This document shows, one piece after another, positions 24,739 through 33,507 of a DNA stretch of 64,000 bases (its first letter is position 1; each line of letters starts with the position of its first letter). The translations under genes and the position numbers were made by a program. Source of the DNA: Pseudomonas mosselii (GTDB taxonomy: Bacteria; Pseudomonadota; Gammaproteobacteria; Pseudomonadales; Pseudomonadaceae); NCBI RefSeq assembly GCF_005796105.1, contig NZ_VAUO01000009.1, positions 1 to 64,000 of the forward strand, read 5' to 3'. Below the pieces are notes generated by a model, which saw only the letters and a list, made by a program, of their open reading frames with translations, ran no database searches and had not been told where the DNA came from.

Positions 24739-25296
24739 ATGTCGATGCGCACTGCCCTGCTGTTATCGTGCTTCACCTTGGCCCTGGCCGGCTGCTCAAG
24801 CTCGAGCACCGAGCACCTGCCAGCCCCCACCACCCAGCAGGTCGACCTGCAACGCTACCAGGGCACCTGGTACGAGCTGGCGCGGCTGCCGATGTTCTTC
24901 CAGCGCAACTGCGTGCAATCCGAAGCACACTACGCCCTGCGCGAGGACGGTCGCATCGATGTGACCAACCGCTGCAAGGAGCAGGATGGTCAATCCAACC
25001 AGGCCCAAGGCATCGCCGAACCGCAAGTGCCGGGGCGCACCGACAAGCTCTGGGTACGCTTCGACAACTGGTTCAGTCGCCTGGCGCCAGGCCTGACCAA
25101 GGGTGAATACTGGGTCCTGTATGTCGACCCGGACTACCGCGTGGCGTTGGTCGGCCACCCCAACCGCGAATACCTGTGGATGCTGTCGCGCACCCCGAGC
25201 GTAAGCCAGCAGACCCGCGACCAGCTCCTGGAGATCGCCCGCAAGCAGGGTTACCCCACCGAGCAGCTGATCTGGCGCCACGCCGATACCCCGTGA
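24739..25296 (+). CDS. lipocalin family lipoprotein (Blc-like)
   Basis: Lipoprotein of 185 aa. The signal ends at lipobox LALAGC (Cys19). The lipocalin GxW signature is at YQGTWYELARLPMFFQ (about 39-54), followed by NCVQSEAHY and later YRVALVGHPNREYLWMLSRT, as in E. coli Blc. Outer-membrane bacterial lipocalins bind lysophospholipids or other lipids and are stress-linked. GGAGG lies 8 nt upstream of the ATG. It sits alone between the rhodanese hairpin and the NIPSNAP gene. Confidence 0.9.
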   Translation: MSMRTALLLSCFTLALAGCSSSSTEHLPAPTTQQVDLQRYQGTWYELARLPMFFQRNCVQSEAHYALREDGRIDVTNRCKEQDGQSNQAQGIAEPQVPGRTDKLWVRFDNWFSRLAPGLTKGEYWVLYVDPDYRVALVGHPNREYLWMLSRTPSVSQQTRDQLLEIARKQGYPTEQLIWRHADTP

Positions 25297-25318
25297 CGCT
25301 CGCCCTGCACGTCTGTAA

Positions 25319-25340
25319 GGTGAGCCTCCCCAGGCTCACC
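25319..25340 (+). terminator. 9-bp hairpin after the lipocalin gene
   Basis: GGTGAGCCT and AGGCTCACC form a perfect stem with a CCCC loop, 22 bp after the lipocalin stop. No T-run follows. It ends 16 bp before the next start codon. Confidence 0.45.
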
Positions 25341-25356
25341 CAACGGATTGCGTGCA

Positions 25357-25662
25357 ATGGTTACCTGCCACCTCAAGTACATCATCGACCCCTACCAAGT
25401 CCCGGCCTTCGAGGCCTATGCCAGGCTGTGGATACCCATCGTCAACCGCATGGGCGGTAATCACCACGGCTACTTCCTGCCCAGCGAAGGGGCCAACAAC
25501 GTAGCCTATGCGCTGTTCAGCTTCCCCAGCCTGGCGGCCTACGAGCAGTACCGCACGGCCTCAGAAACCGACCCTGAGTGCATCGCCGCGTTCGCACTGG
25601 CCACCGAGCAACGCTTCATCCTGAGCTACGAGCGCAACTTCCTGAAGCCAGTGCTCGGATAA
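25357..25662 (+). CDS. NIPSNAP family protein
   Basis: Small protein of 101 aa with the NIPSNAP/dimeric alpha-beta barrel pattern: VTCHLKYIIDPYQVPAFEAY at the start, GGNHHGYFLPSEGANNVAYA in the middle and a C-terminal SYERNFLKPVLG. Function in bacteria is largely unknown. I chose the ATG at 25357; an in-frame TTG lies 9 bp upstream. There is no strong Shine-Dalgarno. The gene stands alone between two hairpin-bearing gaps. Confidence 0.8.
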   Translation: MVTCHLKYIIDPYQVPAFEAYARLWIPIVNRMGGNHHGYFLPSEGANNVAYALFSFPSLAAYEQYRTASETDPECIAAFALATEQRFILSYERNFLKPVLG

Positions 25663-25842
25663 ACGCACCGTGCAGATCGAGGCGACGGCTCGGCGCCCTG
25701 AACGGCGTGCGTCTGCCTTGATCGGGCCGATCGCAGCGCCGCTGGGCTGAAACACATCCAACTGAACCAACCCGCTCCTGCGGCACTCCTCTGCAAGGCG
25801 CCTAGCGCCGAACCCAAGGATCGCCGACGATAAGGAGTGCCC

Positions 25843-26244
25843 GTGACCACCACCACCCCCCTCTACCGCAGCCTGCCCGGCACGCTGCACACGACCTTGC
25901 TGGCCGGCAGCGTGCCGCTGTTTCTTGGCGGGCTGCTCAGCGACATCGCCTACTACCAGAGCTACCAGATCCAGTGGAGCAACTTCGCCTCATGGCTGAT
26001 TGCCGGCGGCCTGCTGTTCAGTGGCCTGGCGCTGCTGTTCGCTCTCGTTGGCCTGCTGCGTGGCGCACGCAAGCGGTACTTCGTGGTACTGCTGGCGGCC
26101 TGGTTGCTGGGCCTGGTGAATGCCTTCGAACACGCCAAGGACGCCTGGGCGGTGATGCCGTCGGGGCTGGTGCTGTCGCTGATCGTCAGCGTGCTGGCCT
26201 GCGTGGCCACCGGAGTTGGCCTGCGCACGGAGGTCGCGTCATGA
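25843..26244 (+). CDS. DUF2231 membrane protein
   Basis: Protein of 133 aa with about four hydrophobic segments (near 18-36, 50-72, 80-98, 105-127) and the DUF2231 hallmark WSNFASWLIAGGLLFSGLAL. Function unknown; DUF2231 proteins are often encoded beside oxidoreductases. A GTG start at 25843 is preferred because AAGGAG ends 5 nt before it; a GTG at 25837 overlaps that Shine-Dalgarno. It overlaps the sugar dehydrogenase gene by ATGA, so the two are translationally coupled and may form a membrane redox pair. Confidence 0.8.
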   Translation: MTTTTPLYRSLPGTLHTTLLAGSVPLFLGGLLSDIAYYQSYQIQWSNFASWLIAGGLLFSGLALLFALVGLLRGARKRYFVVLLAAWLLGLVNAFEHAKDAWAVMPSGLVLSLIVSVLACVATGVGLRTEVAS

Positions 26245-27527
26245 AAATTGCACTGAGCGCCCTGAGCATGGCCCTGCTGCTGAGCGCCTGCGGCGGTGAC
26301 GGCGAGCCGACCCAGAGCCGCGGCCCAGAGCCAAAACTGCCCGCCCCCGAACGCGGCCTGCTGCCGAGCATGAAGATCGCCGAACCGGCTGCCTGGGGCG
26401 ACGCAACGCCCAAAGTGCCCGAGGGCTACCGTATCCGCGCCATCGCCAAGGATTTGAAGATCCCACGCCAGACTCTGGTACTGCCCAACGGCGACATCCT
26501 GGTCGCCGAGGGCCGTGGCGGCAACGCTGCCAAACTCAAGCCCAAGGACGTAATCGCCAGCCAGATCAAGGCCAAGGGCAATACCCAAGTCAAAGGCGGC
26601 AACCGCCTGACCCTGCTGCGCGATGCCGACGGTGACGGCACCTACGAGTTGCAGACGGTGTTCGCCGACAACCTCAACGCGCCCTACGGCCTGGCCTTCT
26701 ACGCCGGCAAGCTGTATGTGGCCAACCAGGACGCGCTGGTGCGCTTCGACTACCAGGACGGCCAGACCCAGGCAGGCGGCCCGCCGACCAAGGTCACCGA
26801 CCTGCCCGCGCAGATCAATCACCATTGGACCAAGTCGCTGGCGATTAGTCCCGATGGGCGCTATCTGTACGTGGGCATCGGTTCGAACAGCAACATCACC
26901 GAGCGCGGCATGGAGGCCGAGGTGGACCGCGCCATGGTCTGGGAAGTAGACGCAGCGACCGGCGCCCACCGCCCCTACGCCACCGGCATTCGCAACCCCA
27001 CCGCGCTGGCCATCCAACCGGGCAGCGGGCAGCTGTGGGCAGTGGCCAACGAGCGCGACGAGCTGGGCCCGGACCTGGTCCCCGACTACCTAACGTCGGT
27101 GCAGGACGGGGCGTTCTACGGCTGGCCGTACAGCTACTGGGGCCAGCACGTCGACGACCGCGTGCGCCCGCAGAATCCGGACAAGGTCAAGACCGCGATA
27201 GCACCCGACTACAGCCTGGGCTCGCACGTGGCGGCGCTTGGGGTCGATTTTTCCAACGCGGCCATGGGGTCAGCGTTCGCCGACGGTGTGTTCGTCGGCG
27301 AGCACGGCAGTTGGAACCGGCCGAACCCGGTGGGCTACAAAGTGATCTTCGTACCGTTCAAGGCGGGCAAGCCGGCCGGTGACCCGGTGGACTTCGCCAC
27401 CGGTTTTCGCGGCGAAGATGGCAAGACCCGTGGCCGCCCAGTGGGCGTGACGGTGGACCCGAAAGGCGCACTGATCATTGCCGATGACCTGGCCAACACG
27501 GTATGGCGCGTGACGCCTGCCCGCTGA
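26241..27527 (+). CDS. PQQ-dependent sugar dehydrogenase-like lipoprotein (sorbosone dehydrogenase family)
   Basis: Protein of 428 aa: lipoprotein signal MKIALSALSMALLLSAC (Cys17), then a six-bladed propeller of the soluble glucose/sorbosone dehydrogenase family. Blade-typical stretches include DILVAEGRGGNAAKL, DADGDGTYELQTVFADNL, INHHWTKSLAISPDGRYLYV, and GVFVGEHGSWNRPNPVGYKV. Such enzymes oxidise aldoses or hemiacetals with PQQ, passing electrons to the respiratory chain. The start overlaps the DUF2231 stop. The real substrate is unknown and PQQ use is inferred from family. Confidence 0.85.
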   Translation: MKIALSALSMALLLSACGGDGEPTQSRGPEPKLPAPERGLLPSMKIAEPAAWGDATPKVPEGYRIRAIAKDLKIPRQTLVLPNGDILVAEGRGGNAAKLKPKDVIASQIKAKGNTQVKGGNRLTLLRDADGDGTYELQTVFADNLNAPYGLAFYAGKLYVANQDALVRFDYQDGQTQAGGPPTKVTDLPAQINHHWTKSLAISPDGRYLYVGIGSNSNITERGMEAEVDRAMVWEVDAATGAHRPYATGIRNPTALAIQPGSGQLWAVANERDELGPDLVPDYLTSVQDGAFYGWPYSYWGQHVDDRVRPQNPDKVKTAIAPDYSLGSHVAALGVDFSNAAMGSAFADGVFVGEHGSWNRPNPVGYKVIFVPFKAGKPAGDPVDFATGFRGEDGKTRGRPVGVTVDPKGALIIADDLANTVWRVTPAR

Positions 27528-27545
27528 GCACCCGCAGGCCGCGAT

Positions 27546-27571
27546 GCGAGGCGATCTGCTGTACGCCTCGC
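27546..27571. terminator. hairpin between convergent genes
   Basis: GCGAGGCG (27546-27553) and CGCCTCGC (27564-27571) form an 8-bp stem with a 10-nt loop in the 76-bp gap between the sugar dehydrogenase (plus) and the small minus-strand gene. Confidence 0.4.
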
Positions 27572-27603
27572 AGCCGCTGCCAACAGCCTGACCAGGATGC
27601 CCC

Positions 27604-27873
27604 TCAGGCGCCAGGCCAGGCGCGCAACAGGGCGATGAAGCGGTCCAGCGGCAAGTGCTGGGCCGGCATCTTGCGCTGGCTATACCACTCGATGATCACA
27701 TCCTCGTCCTCGAAACTAACCGTGTAGGCGTTGCCTCGGTAGGCGTCTACCAGGCGGTTGCGCCTGGCCGCCAGGGCTTTTTCGAGCAAGTGCGCGAGGG
27801 CTTCGCACGTGCCTTCTTCGTCGAGAAAACGTTGCAGGTCGGGTGCGGCGGGCACATCGGCGGGGTAGGACAT
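27604..27873 (-). CDS. hypothetical protein, 89 aa
   Basis: Small soluble protein without a domain I recognise. The sequence is acidic and mostly helical at the start (LQRFLDEEGTCEALAHLLEK), followed by a likely beta pair (AYTVSFEDEDVIIEWYS) and a helical end. The start at 27873 was chosen because AAGGAA lies 8 nt upstream and codon usage becomes typical there. It is a single-gene unit convergent with the sugar dehydrogenase and co-directional with the GH15 gene. Confidence 0.65.
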   Translation of the reverse strand: MSYPADVPAAPDLQRFLDEEGTCEALAHLLEKALAARRNRLVDAYRGNAYTVSFEDEDVIIEWYSQRKMPAQHLPLDRFIALLRAWPGA

Positions 27874-28013
27874 AGGCAGGTTCCTTCTCTCAGCGAACCG
27901 GCACGCGGGCCGGTGCCGGATTGCGGCTTCACTCACTAGGATAGGTCGATAATGGCTATTTGCCAGTCATGCTGACTCAACGCTTGTACAAGACCCAAGT
28001 GCCGCCAAGCAGG

Positions 28014-29810
28014 CTACCTATTCCCCGCCCGATCGCGCACCGGACACTGCGCCCGATACAGATTCAATGCCGTATTGATGATCCCGATATGACTGAACGC
28101 CTGCGGAAAATTCCCCAGCATGCGCCTACCCGCCGGATCGTACTGTTCAGCCAAAAGCCCGACATCGTTGCACAGCCCGCTCAGCCGCTCATACAGCGCC
28201 TGAGCCTCCTGCTGGCGCCCCAACAGCACATACACATCCGCCAGCCAGAACGAACACACCAGGAACGTCCCCTCCCCCGGCGTCAGCCCGTCGGCAGCGC
28301 TGTCGCTGTCATAGCGCAGCAGCAAGCCGTTGCGCAGCAGGCGTTTCTCGATCTGCTCAAGGGTGCGCAAAAAACGCGGATCGTGCGCCGGCAGGAACCC
28401 GGTCAGGGCAATTTGCAACAAGCTCGCGTCGAGCGCTTCCGAGCCATAGGCCTGCACGAAATGCTGGCCATTGGCATCGAGCCCCTGGGCGCACACTTGC
28501 TCATGGATCCGGTCGGCCACCTCGCGGTAATGCCGCGCGTGCTCACGCCCTTGTTCGGTGGTGTCCGCCAGCCCCGCTGAACGATCGAAGGCGACCCAGG
28601 CCATGACCTTGGAATGCACGAAATGCTGGCGCGGGCCACGCACTTCCCAAAGGCCTTCGTCCGGCTCACGCCAGATGCGCTCCAAGTACGGCAAGATCGC
28701 ACGGGCAATCGCGGCGCTGCGTGGGTGGCGCGGCAGGCCACCTCTGATGGCCTGGGTCATGGCATCGGCAAGCTCGCCATATATGTCCAACTGCAACTGA
28801 TCGGCCGCCGCATTGCCTACCCGTACTGGCTGCGAGTGCTCGTAGCCGGCCAGCCACGGCAAGGTGAATTCAGTCAGGTCACGCTCGCCGGCCAGGCCAT
28901 ACATGATCTGCATCTGCTCGGGGTTGCCGGCCACCGAGCGCAACAGCCACTCGCGCCAGGCCTGGGCCTCGTCGAAGTAACCCAGGTTCATAAGGGCCAG
29001 CAGGGTCATGGTGGCGTCGCGTAGCCAGCAGAAACGGTAATCCCAGTTACGCTCCCCGCCGACCCGCTCCGGCAACGAGGTGGTCACGGCAGCCACCATG
29101 CCACCGGTGGGCTGGTAGGTCATGGCCTTGAGGGTGAGCAACGAGCGGCGCACCTGCACCGTGTAGGGGCCGACGTCGGGGCAGCGATCAGCGAAGGCTT
29201 GCCACTGCGCCAACGTGTCGGCGAGGGCCTGTTGGGCATCGGTGCCAGGCTGCACCGGCAGGTGCGAAGGTTGGTGGCACAAGCTGAACACCTGGCGTTC
29301 GCCTGCGCGCACGCGAAAACGCGCAACGCTGTGGTGATCCTCGCCATGGATCTCGCAGGTGCTGCGCAGGATCAGCCGATCGGGGCCGGCGACCGCGCTC
29401 AGGGTCAGCGGGTCGAGCTTTTCCACCCAAGGCACGCTACGCCCGTAGTCAAAGCGCAGCACCAGATCCAGTTCGAAGGCGGTTTCGCCGTCCAGGCCTT
29501 CGACGATACGCAGCACCTCGTTGCGCTCGCCCAGCGGCATGCAGTCGAGCATCCGCGCTCGGCCACTGGCAGTGTTCCAAGTGGTTTCCAGCACCAGGGT
29601 GTCGCCCACATAGCGGCGTGTGCACTGCTCGACCGGATCGCTTGGGGCGATGCGCCAGCGGCCGTTGCCAGCATTGCCCAATAGCGCGGCGAACACCGCA
29701 GGGGCGTCGAAACGCGGCAGGCACAACCAGTCGATGGCACCGTCGCGGTTGACCAGCGCCGCGCTGCGGCAGTTGCCGATCAGCGCATAGTCTTCGATGG
29801 GGGCAGACAT
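28014..29810 (-). CDS. glycoside hydrolase family 15 protein (glucoamylase/trehalase-like)
   Basis: Protein of 598 aa with an N-terminal beta-sandwich (PIEDYALIGNCRSAALVNRD onward) and an (alpha/alpha)6 barrel. Signature stretches are NWDYRFCWLRDATMTLLALM, the catalytic-acid region EPDEGLWEVRGP and the base region TPGEGTFLVCSFWLADVYVL. Family members hydrolyse terminal glucose from alpha-glucans or act as trehalases. AGGAGCCCGG directly precedes the ATG at 29810. It lies just before zwf-gnd and the glg/tre cluster, fitting glucose release from storage glucan or trehalose. A catalytic assignment to trehalase rather than glucoamylase cannot be made. Confidence 0.88.
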   Translation of the reverse strand: MSAPIEDYALIGNCRSAALVNRDGAIDWLCLPRFDAPAVFAALLGNAGNGRWRIAPSDPVEQCTRRYVGDTLVLETTWNTASGRARMLDCMPLGERNEVLRIVEGLDGETAFELDLVLRFDYGRSVPWVEKLDPLTLSAVAGPDRLILRSTCEIHGEDHHSVARFRVRAGERQVFSLCHQPSHLPVQPGTDAQQALADTLAQWQAFADRCPDVGPYTVQVRRSLLTLKAMTYQPTGGMVAAVTTSLPERVGGERNWDYRFCWLRDATMTLLALMNLGYFDEAQAWREWLLRSVAGNPEQMQIMYGLAGERDLTEFTLPWLAGYEHSQPVRVGNAAADQLQLDIYGELADAMTQAIRGGLPRHPRSAAIARAILPYLERIWREPDEGLWEVRGPRQHFVHSKVMAWVAFDRSAGLADTTEQGREHARHYREVADRIHEQVCAQGLDANGQHFVQAYGSEALDASLLQIALTGFLPAHDPRFLRTLEQIEKRLLRNGLLLRYDSDSAADGLTPGEGTFLVCSFWLADVYVLLGRQQEAQALYERLSGLCNDVGLLAEQYDPAGRRMLGNFPQAFSHIGIINTALNLYRAQCPVRDRAGNR

Positions 29811-29926
29811 CCGGGCTCCTGCGGTAGGTGGGCTTCGCAGGGTTGGATGCCACAGCGGGCGTGGTCGTTCCATGGGAAAGACTGCTCTCATAGAACTACA
29901 CATAACTTGTTGATTTAGAAGGAATC

Positions 29927-30114
29927 TGTGGGAGCGGGCTTGCCGGAGTGCCGGACCACCGCGAACACCGGCAAAGCCGGTGCCATCCACCGAGTCGCCT
30001 GCTTCGCGGGCAAGTCGGGGCGCCGAACCGCCGCTCCCACAGGGTACGCGGAGCGCTTGCGAAATCAGTTCTCTGCGCGACAGCGCAGCCCAAAGGGCTG
30101 GGTGATCTCCTACA
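29927..30114. repeat. composite REP repeat (about 185 bp)
   Basis: Second full copy of the repeat at 14507-14678, with an extra insertion near 29945 (GGAGTGCCGGACCACC). From GCGAACACCGGCAAAGCCGG on, the two copies are almost identical. It lies between GH15 (upstream region) and the 3' end of zwf. Confidence 0.85.
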
Positions 30115-30115
30115 A

Positions 30116-30139
30116 GTGCACGTGCAAGTGCAGGTGCAA
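30116..30139. repeat. four tandem GTGCAN hexamers
   Basis: GTGCAC, GTGCAA, GTGCAG and GTGCAA follow one another without gaps, ending 5 bp before the zwf stop codon (minus strand). It is a short microsatellite-like run at the end of the composite repeat. Confidence 0.6.
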
Positions 30140-30143
30140 ATGT

Positions 30144-31648
30144 TCAGCCCAGGCGGTGCCACTCGCGCTTGTCACGGCTGAGCAATTCATTGCCGGCCTC
30201 GGGCCCATCCTCGCCCGCCGCATACTCATGCACCTCCCCCGCCCCGTTGGCCCAGGCATCCAGGAACGGCTGCACCGCGCGCCAGCCATTCTCGATGTTG
30301 TCGGCGCGCTGGAACAGCGTCTGGTCACCGATCAGGCAGTCATAGATCAACGTCTCATAGCCAGTGGCCGGGGTCATCTTGAAGAAGTCCTTGTAGGCAA
30401 AGCCCAGCTCAACGTTCTCCATCACCAACTCCGGCCCCGGGCGCTTGGCCTGTAGGTCGAACCACATGCCCTCGTTGGGCTGGATCTGGATCTTCAGGTA
30501 ATTGGGCTTGGGCCGTTCCAGCTCACTTTCACGAAACTGCGCATAGGGTGCGGGCTTGAAGCAGATAGCGATTTCAGTGTCGCGTACGCTCATACGCTTG
30601 CCGGTTCGCAGGTAGAACGGCACCCCGGCCCAGCGCCAATTGTCGATCATCACCTTGAGAGCAACGTAGGTTTCGGTCTGGCTGGCCGGGGCGACATTCG
30701 CCTCTTCACGGTAGCCTGCCACCGCCTTGCGGCCCTGCTTGCCACGGGTGTACTGGCCACGTACCGAGTGCTTCAGGGCCATTTTTTGCGACCAGGGGCG
30801 AATGGCACCGATCACCTTGGCTTTCTCGCCACGCACGGCATCGGCGCCGAACGCCGCCGGCGGCTCCATCGCGACCATCGCCAGGAGCTGGAACAGGTGA
30901 TTGGGGACCATGTCGCGCAGCGCGCCAGTGCTGTCGTAGAACGCGCCGCGCGTCTCCACCCCCACGGTCTCGGCGGCGGTGATCTGTACATGGTCGATGT
31001 AGTGATTGTTCCAGAACGACTCGAACAAACCATTGGAGAAGCGGCTGACCAGGATGTTCTGCACCGTCTCCTTGCCCAAGTAATGATCGATGCGGTAGAT
31101 CTGCCGCTCGCTCATCACGTTGAGCAGGCAGGCGTTGAGGGCCTCGGCGCTGGCAAGGTCGGTGCCGAACGGCTTTTCCACCACCACCCGACGAAAGCCA
31201 CCTGCCGACTCATCCAACAAGCCTGCTTCGCCCAGGCGCTGGGCCACTTCGGGGAAGAAGCGCGGGGACGTGGCAAGATAAAAGATCGCATTGCCGTGTG
31301 CGGTCTTGTCGATGCGCTTGGCCAAGGCCTGGTAGGTCTGGGGATCGAGAAAGTCGCCAGTCTGGTAGTCCAGGCGCTTGGCCAGGCGTGCCCAGAGTTT
31401 TTCGTCCAGGCACTTAGCCGCGCCCTCGCCGCCCTGGTCGCGCGTCTGCATGAACGCGTGCAGGCGCTCGGCGAATTGCTCGGCGCTGGCCGGGTTGTGG
31501 TCGACGCCAACGATACGCAGGTTGCGGTCAAGCAGGCCGTCGCGGCTAAGGTTGTACAGCGCCGGCATCAGCAGGCGCTTGACCAGGTCGCCGTTGGCGC
31601 CGAACAGGAACAAGGTGCAAGGCGGTGCAGCCGGGATTTTCTGTTCGC

Positions 31649-31652
<4 letters not shown>
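30144..31652 (-). CDS. zwf: glucose-6-phosphate 1-dehydrogenase
   Basis: Enzyme of 502 aa converting glucose-6-phosphate to 6-phosphogluconolactone with NAD(P)+, at the entry to the Entner-Doudoroff and pentose phosphate routes. The cofactor motif GANGDLVKRLLMPALYNL is at about 18-35 and the active-site signature RIDHYLGKE at about 186-194, both intact. The start overlaps the gnd stop codon (ATGA), so the order gnd-zwf is coupled. P. putida carries several zwf paralogues; this is the one paired with gnd rather than with edd/hexR. I see no HexR-like palindrome upstream. Confidence 0.95.
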
Positions 31653-32632
<980 letters not shown>

Positions 32633-32833
32633 GTGCCGACGCTCCCGATAGAAATGGATGACAACCGTTGAGGATTTCAGATTAGTCCAGCAGACCGCCC
32701 GAGGGTTCACCGACGAACGGCGCGACCACCATAAACAAAAAAGTTCCATTGCACAGGGAAAGAATTCAGAATGCGCGCCGCATGAAGCGACTACGCTTTG
32801 AAATGTCACCAGCCTGAAATGCGAGGTGTACTC

Positions 32834-33001
32834 ATGGGTACTCTGATGCCGTCCACCCCCACCCAGACCCTCTACGTCACCATCCGCCGTGACGAGCTGC
32901 GCCAGCTGAAGGACGAACGCGAACAACTGCGCCTGCAGGTCGCTCAACTGAGCATGTTGCTCGAACAAGCCAACCTGGCCGACAAAGCCGTCAACCGCTA
33001 A
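32834..33001 (+). CDS. small coiled-coil protein, 55 aa
   Basis: Short ORF beginning MGTLMPSTPTQTLYVTIRRD and continuing with a heptad-like charged helix (ELRQLKDEREQLRLQVAQLS). It is preceded by GAGGTGTACTC. No family is recognised; the C-terminal two thirds should form a coiled coil. It stands alone between gnd (divergent) and glgA. The 201-bp divergent gap 32633-32833 carries both promoters; a GGAACTT reading toward gnd at about 32738-32744 is a possible AlgU -35 but lacks a convincing -10. Confidence 0.55.
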   Translation: MGTLMPSTPTQTLYVTIRRDELRQLKDEREQLRLQVAQLSMLLEQANLADKAVNR

Positions 33002-33267
33002 TAGCCCCCTGCCAGGTTCTCCCGGCGCTGCTTCTCGAAGAGGCCGCGCCGCCGCTCTATCCCTTGCCCTGCCCTCGCGCAGGTCGCGTTTGCTTCAACG
33101 CGTTTTGCCTCTCCCCCTCGTCGATTACCCCACCCGCACAGCGCCAACGTTTGCGAGGACGAACGGTCGAGCATTTTCTGACCAATCGGTCACAAGCATG
33201 TCGTTTCGTCGCCTACACTCCGGGTTCGGCCCGCGATTTGCTCTGGAAAAAGTGACGTAAAAAAGTC

Positions 33268-33295
33268 GAACTTTCCGAAATAGCGGCCGGTCAGG
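33268..33295 (+). promoter_or_regulatory. candidate AlgU (sigma-22) promoter upstream of glgA
   Basis: GAACTT (33268-33273), a 17-bp spacer and TCAGG (33291-33295) resemble the AlgU consensus GAACTT-N16/17-TCTGA. It lies 213 bp before the glgA start, within the 506-bp gap 33002-33507. The rest of that gap shows no gene I can support, so a leader of about 200 nt would be transcribed. Confidence 0.4.
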
Positions 33296-33507
33296 AAGTA
33301 AGTAGGCCAATGCAAAGGGACTTCCCCGCTCGGCCAACCTCTCCCATCCAGTCCACACGTCTCAGGCCGGAGTGCCAGACGTGCCGTGTGTGCGCACGGA
33401 AATGGGGCAAGGACCGCACTACGAAGATGCAGTACCGAAAAAAGAGAGACCTAACCAGAACGAGCCAACACAAACGCATCCCGCATGAACAAGGGACGGA
33501 GAGACGT

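Noticed and set aside
22980..24833. Long minus-strand open frame (about 617 codons) opposite the rhodanese gene
   Set aside because: It is the antisense shadow of a high-GC gene whose plus-strand product has four clear rhodanese modules; the antisense product matches nothing and crosses the hairpin and lipocalin start.
29811..29930. AlgU promoter upstream of the GH15 gene
   Set aside because: A GAACGA...TCCAA arrangement exists on the minus strand, but the -10 is poor; not enough to call.
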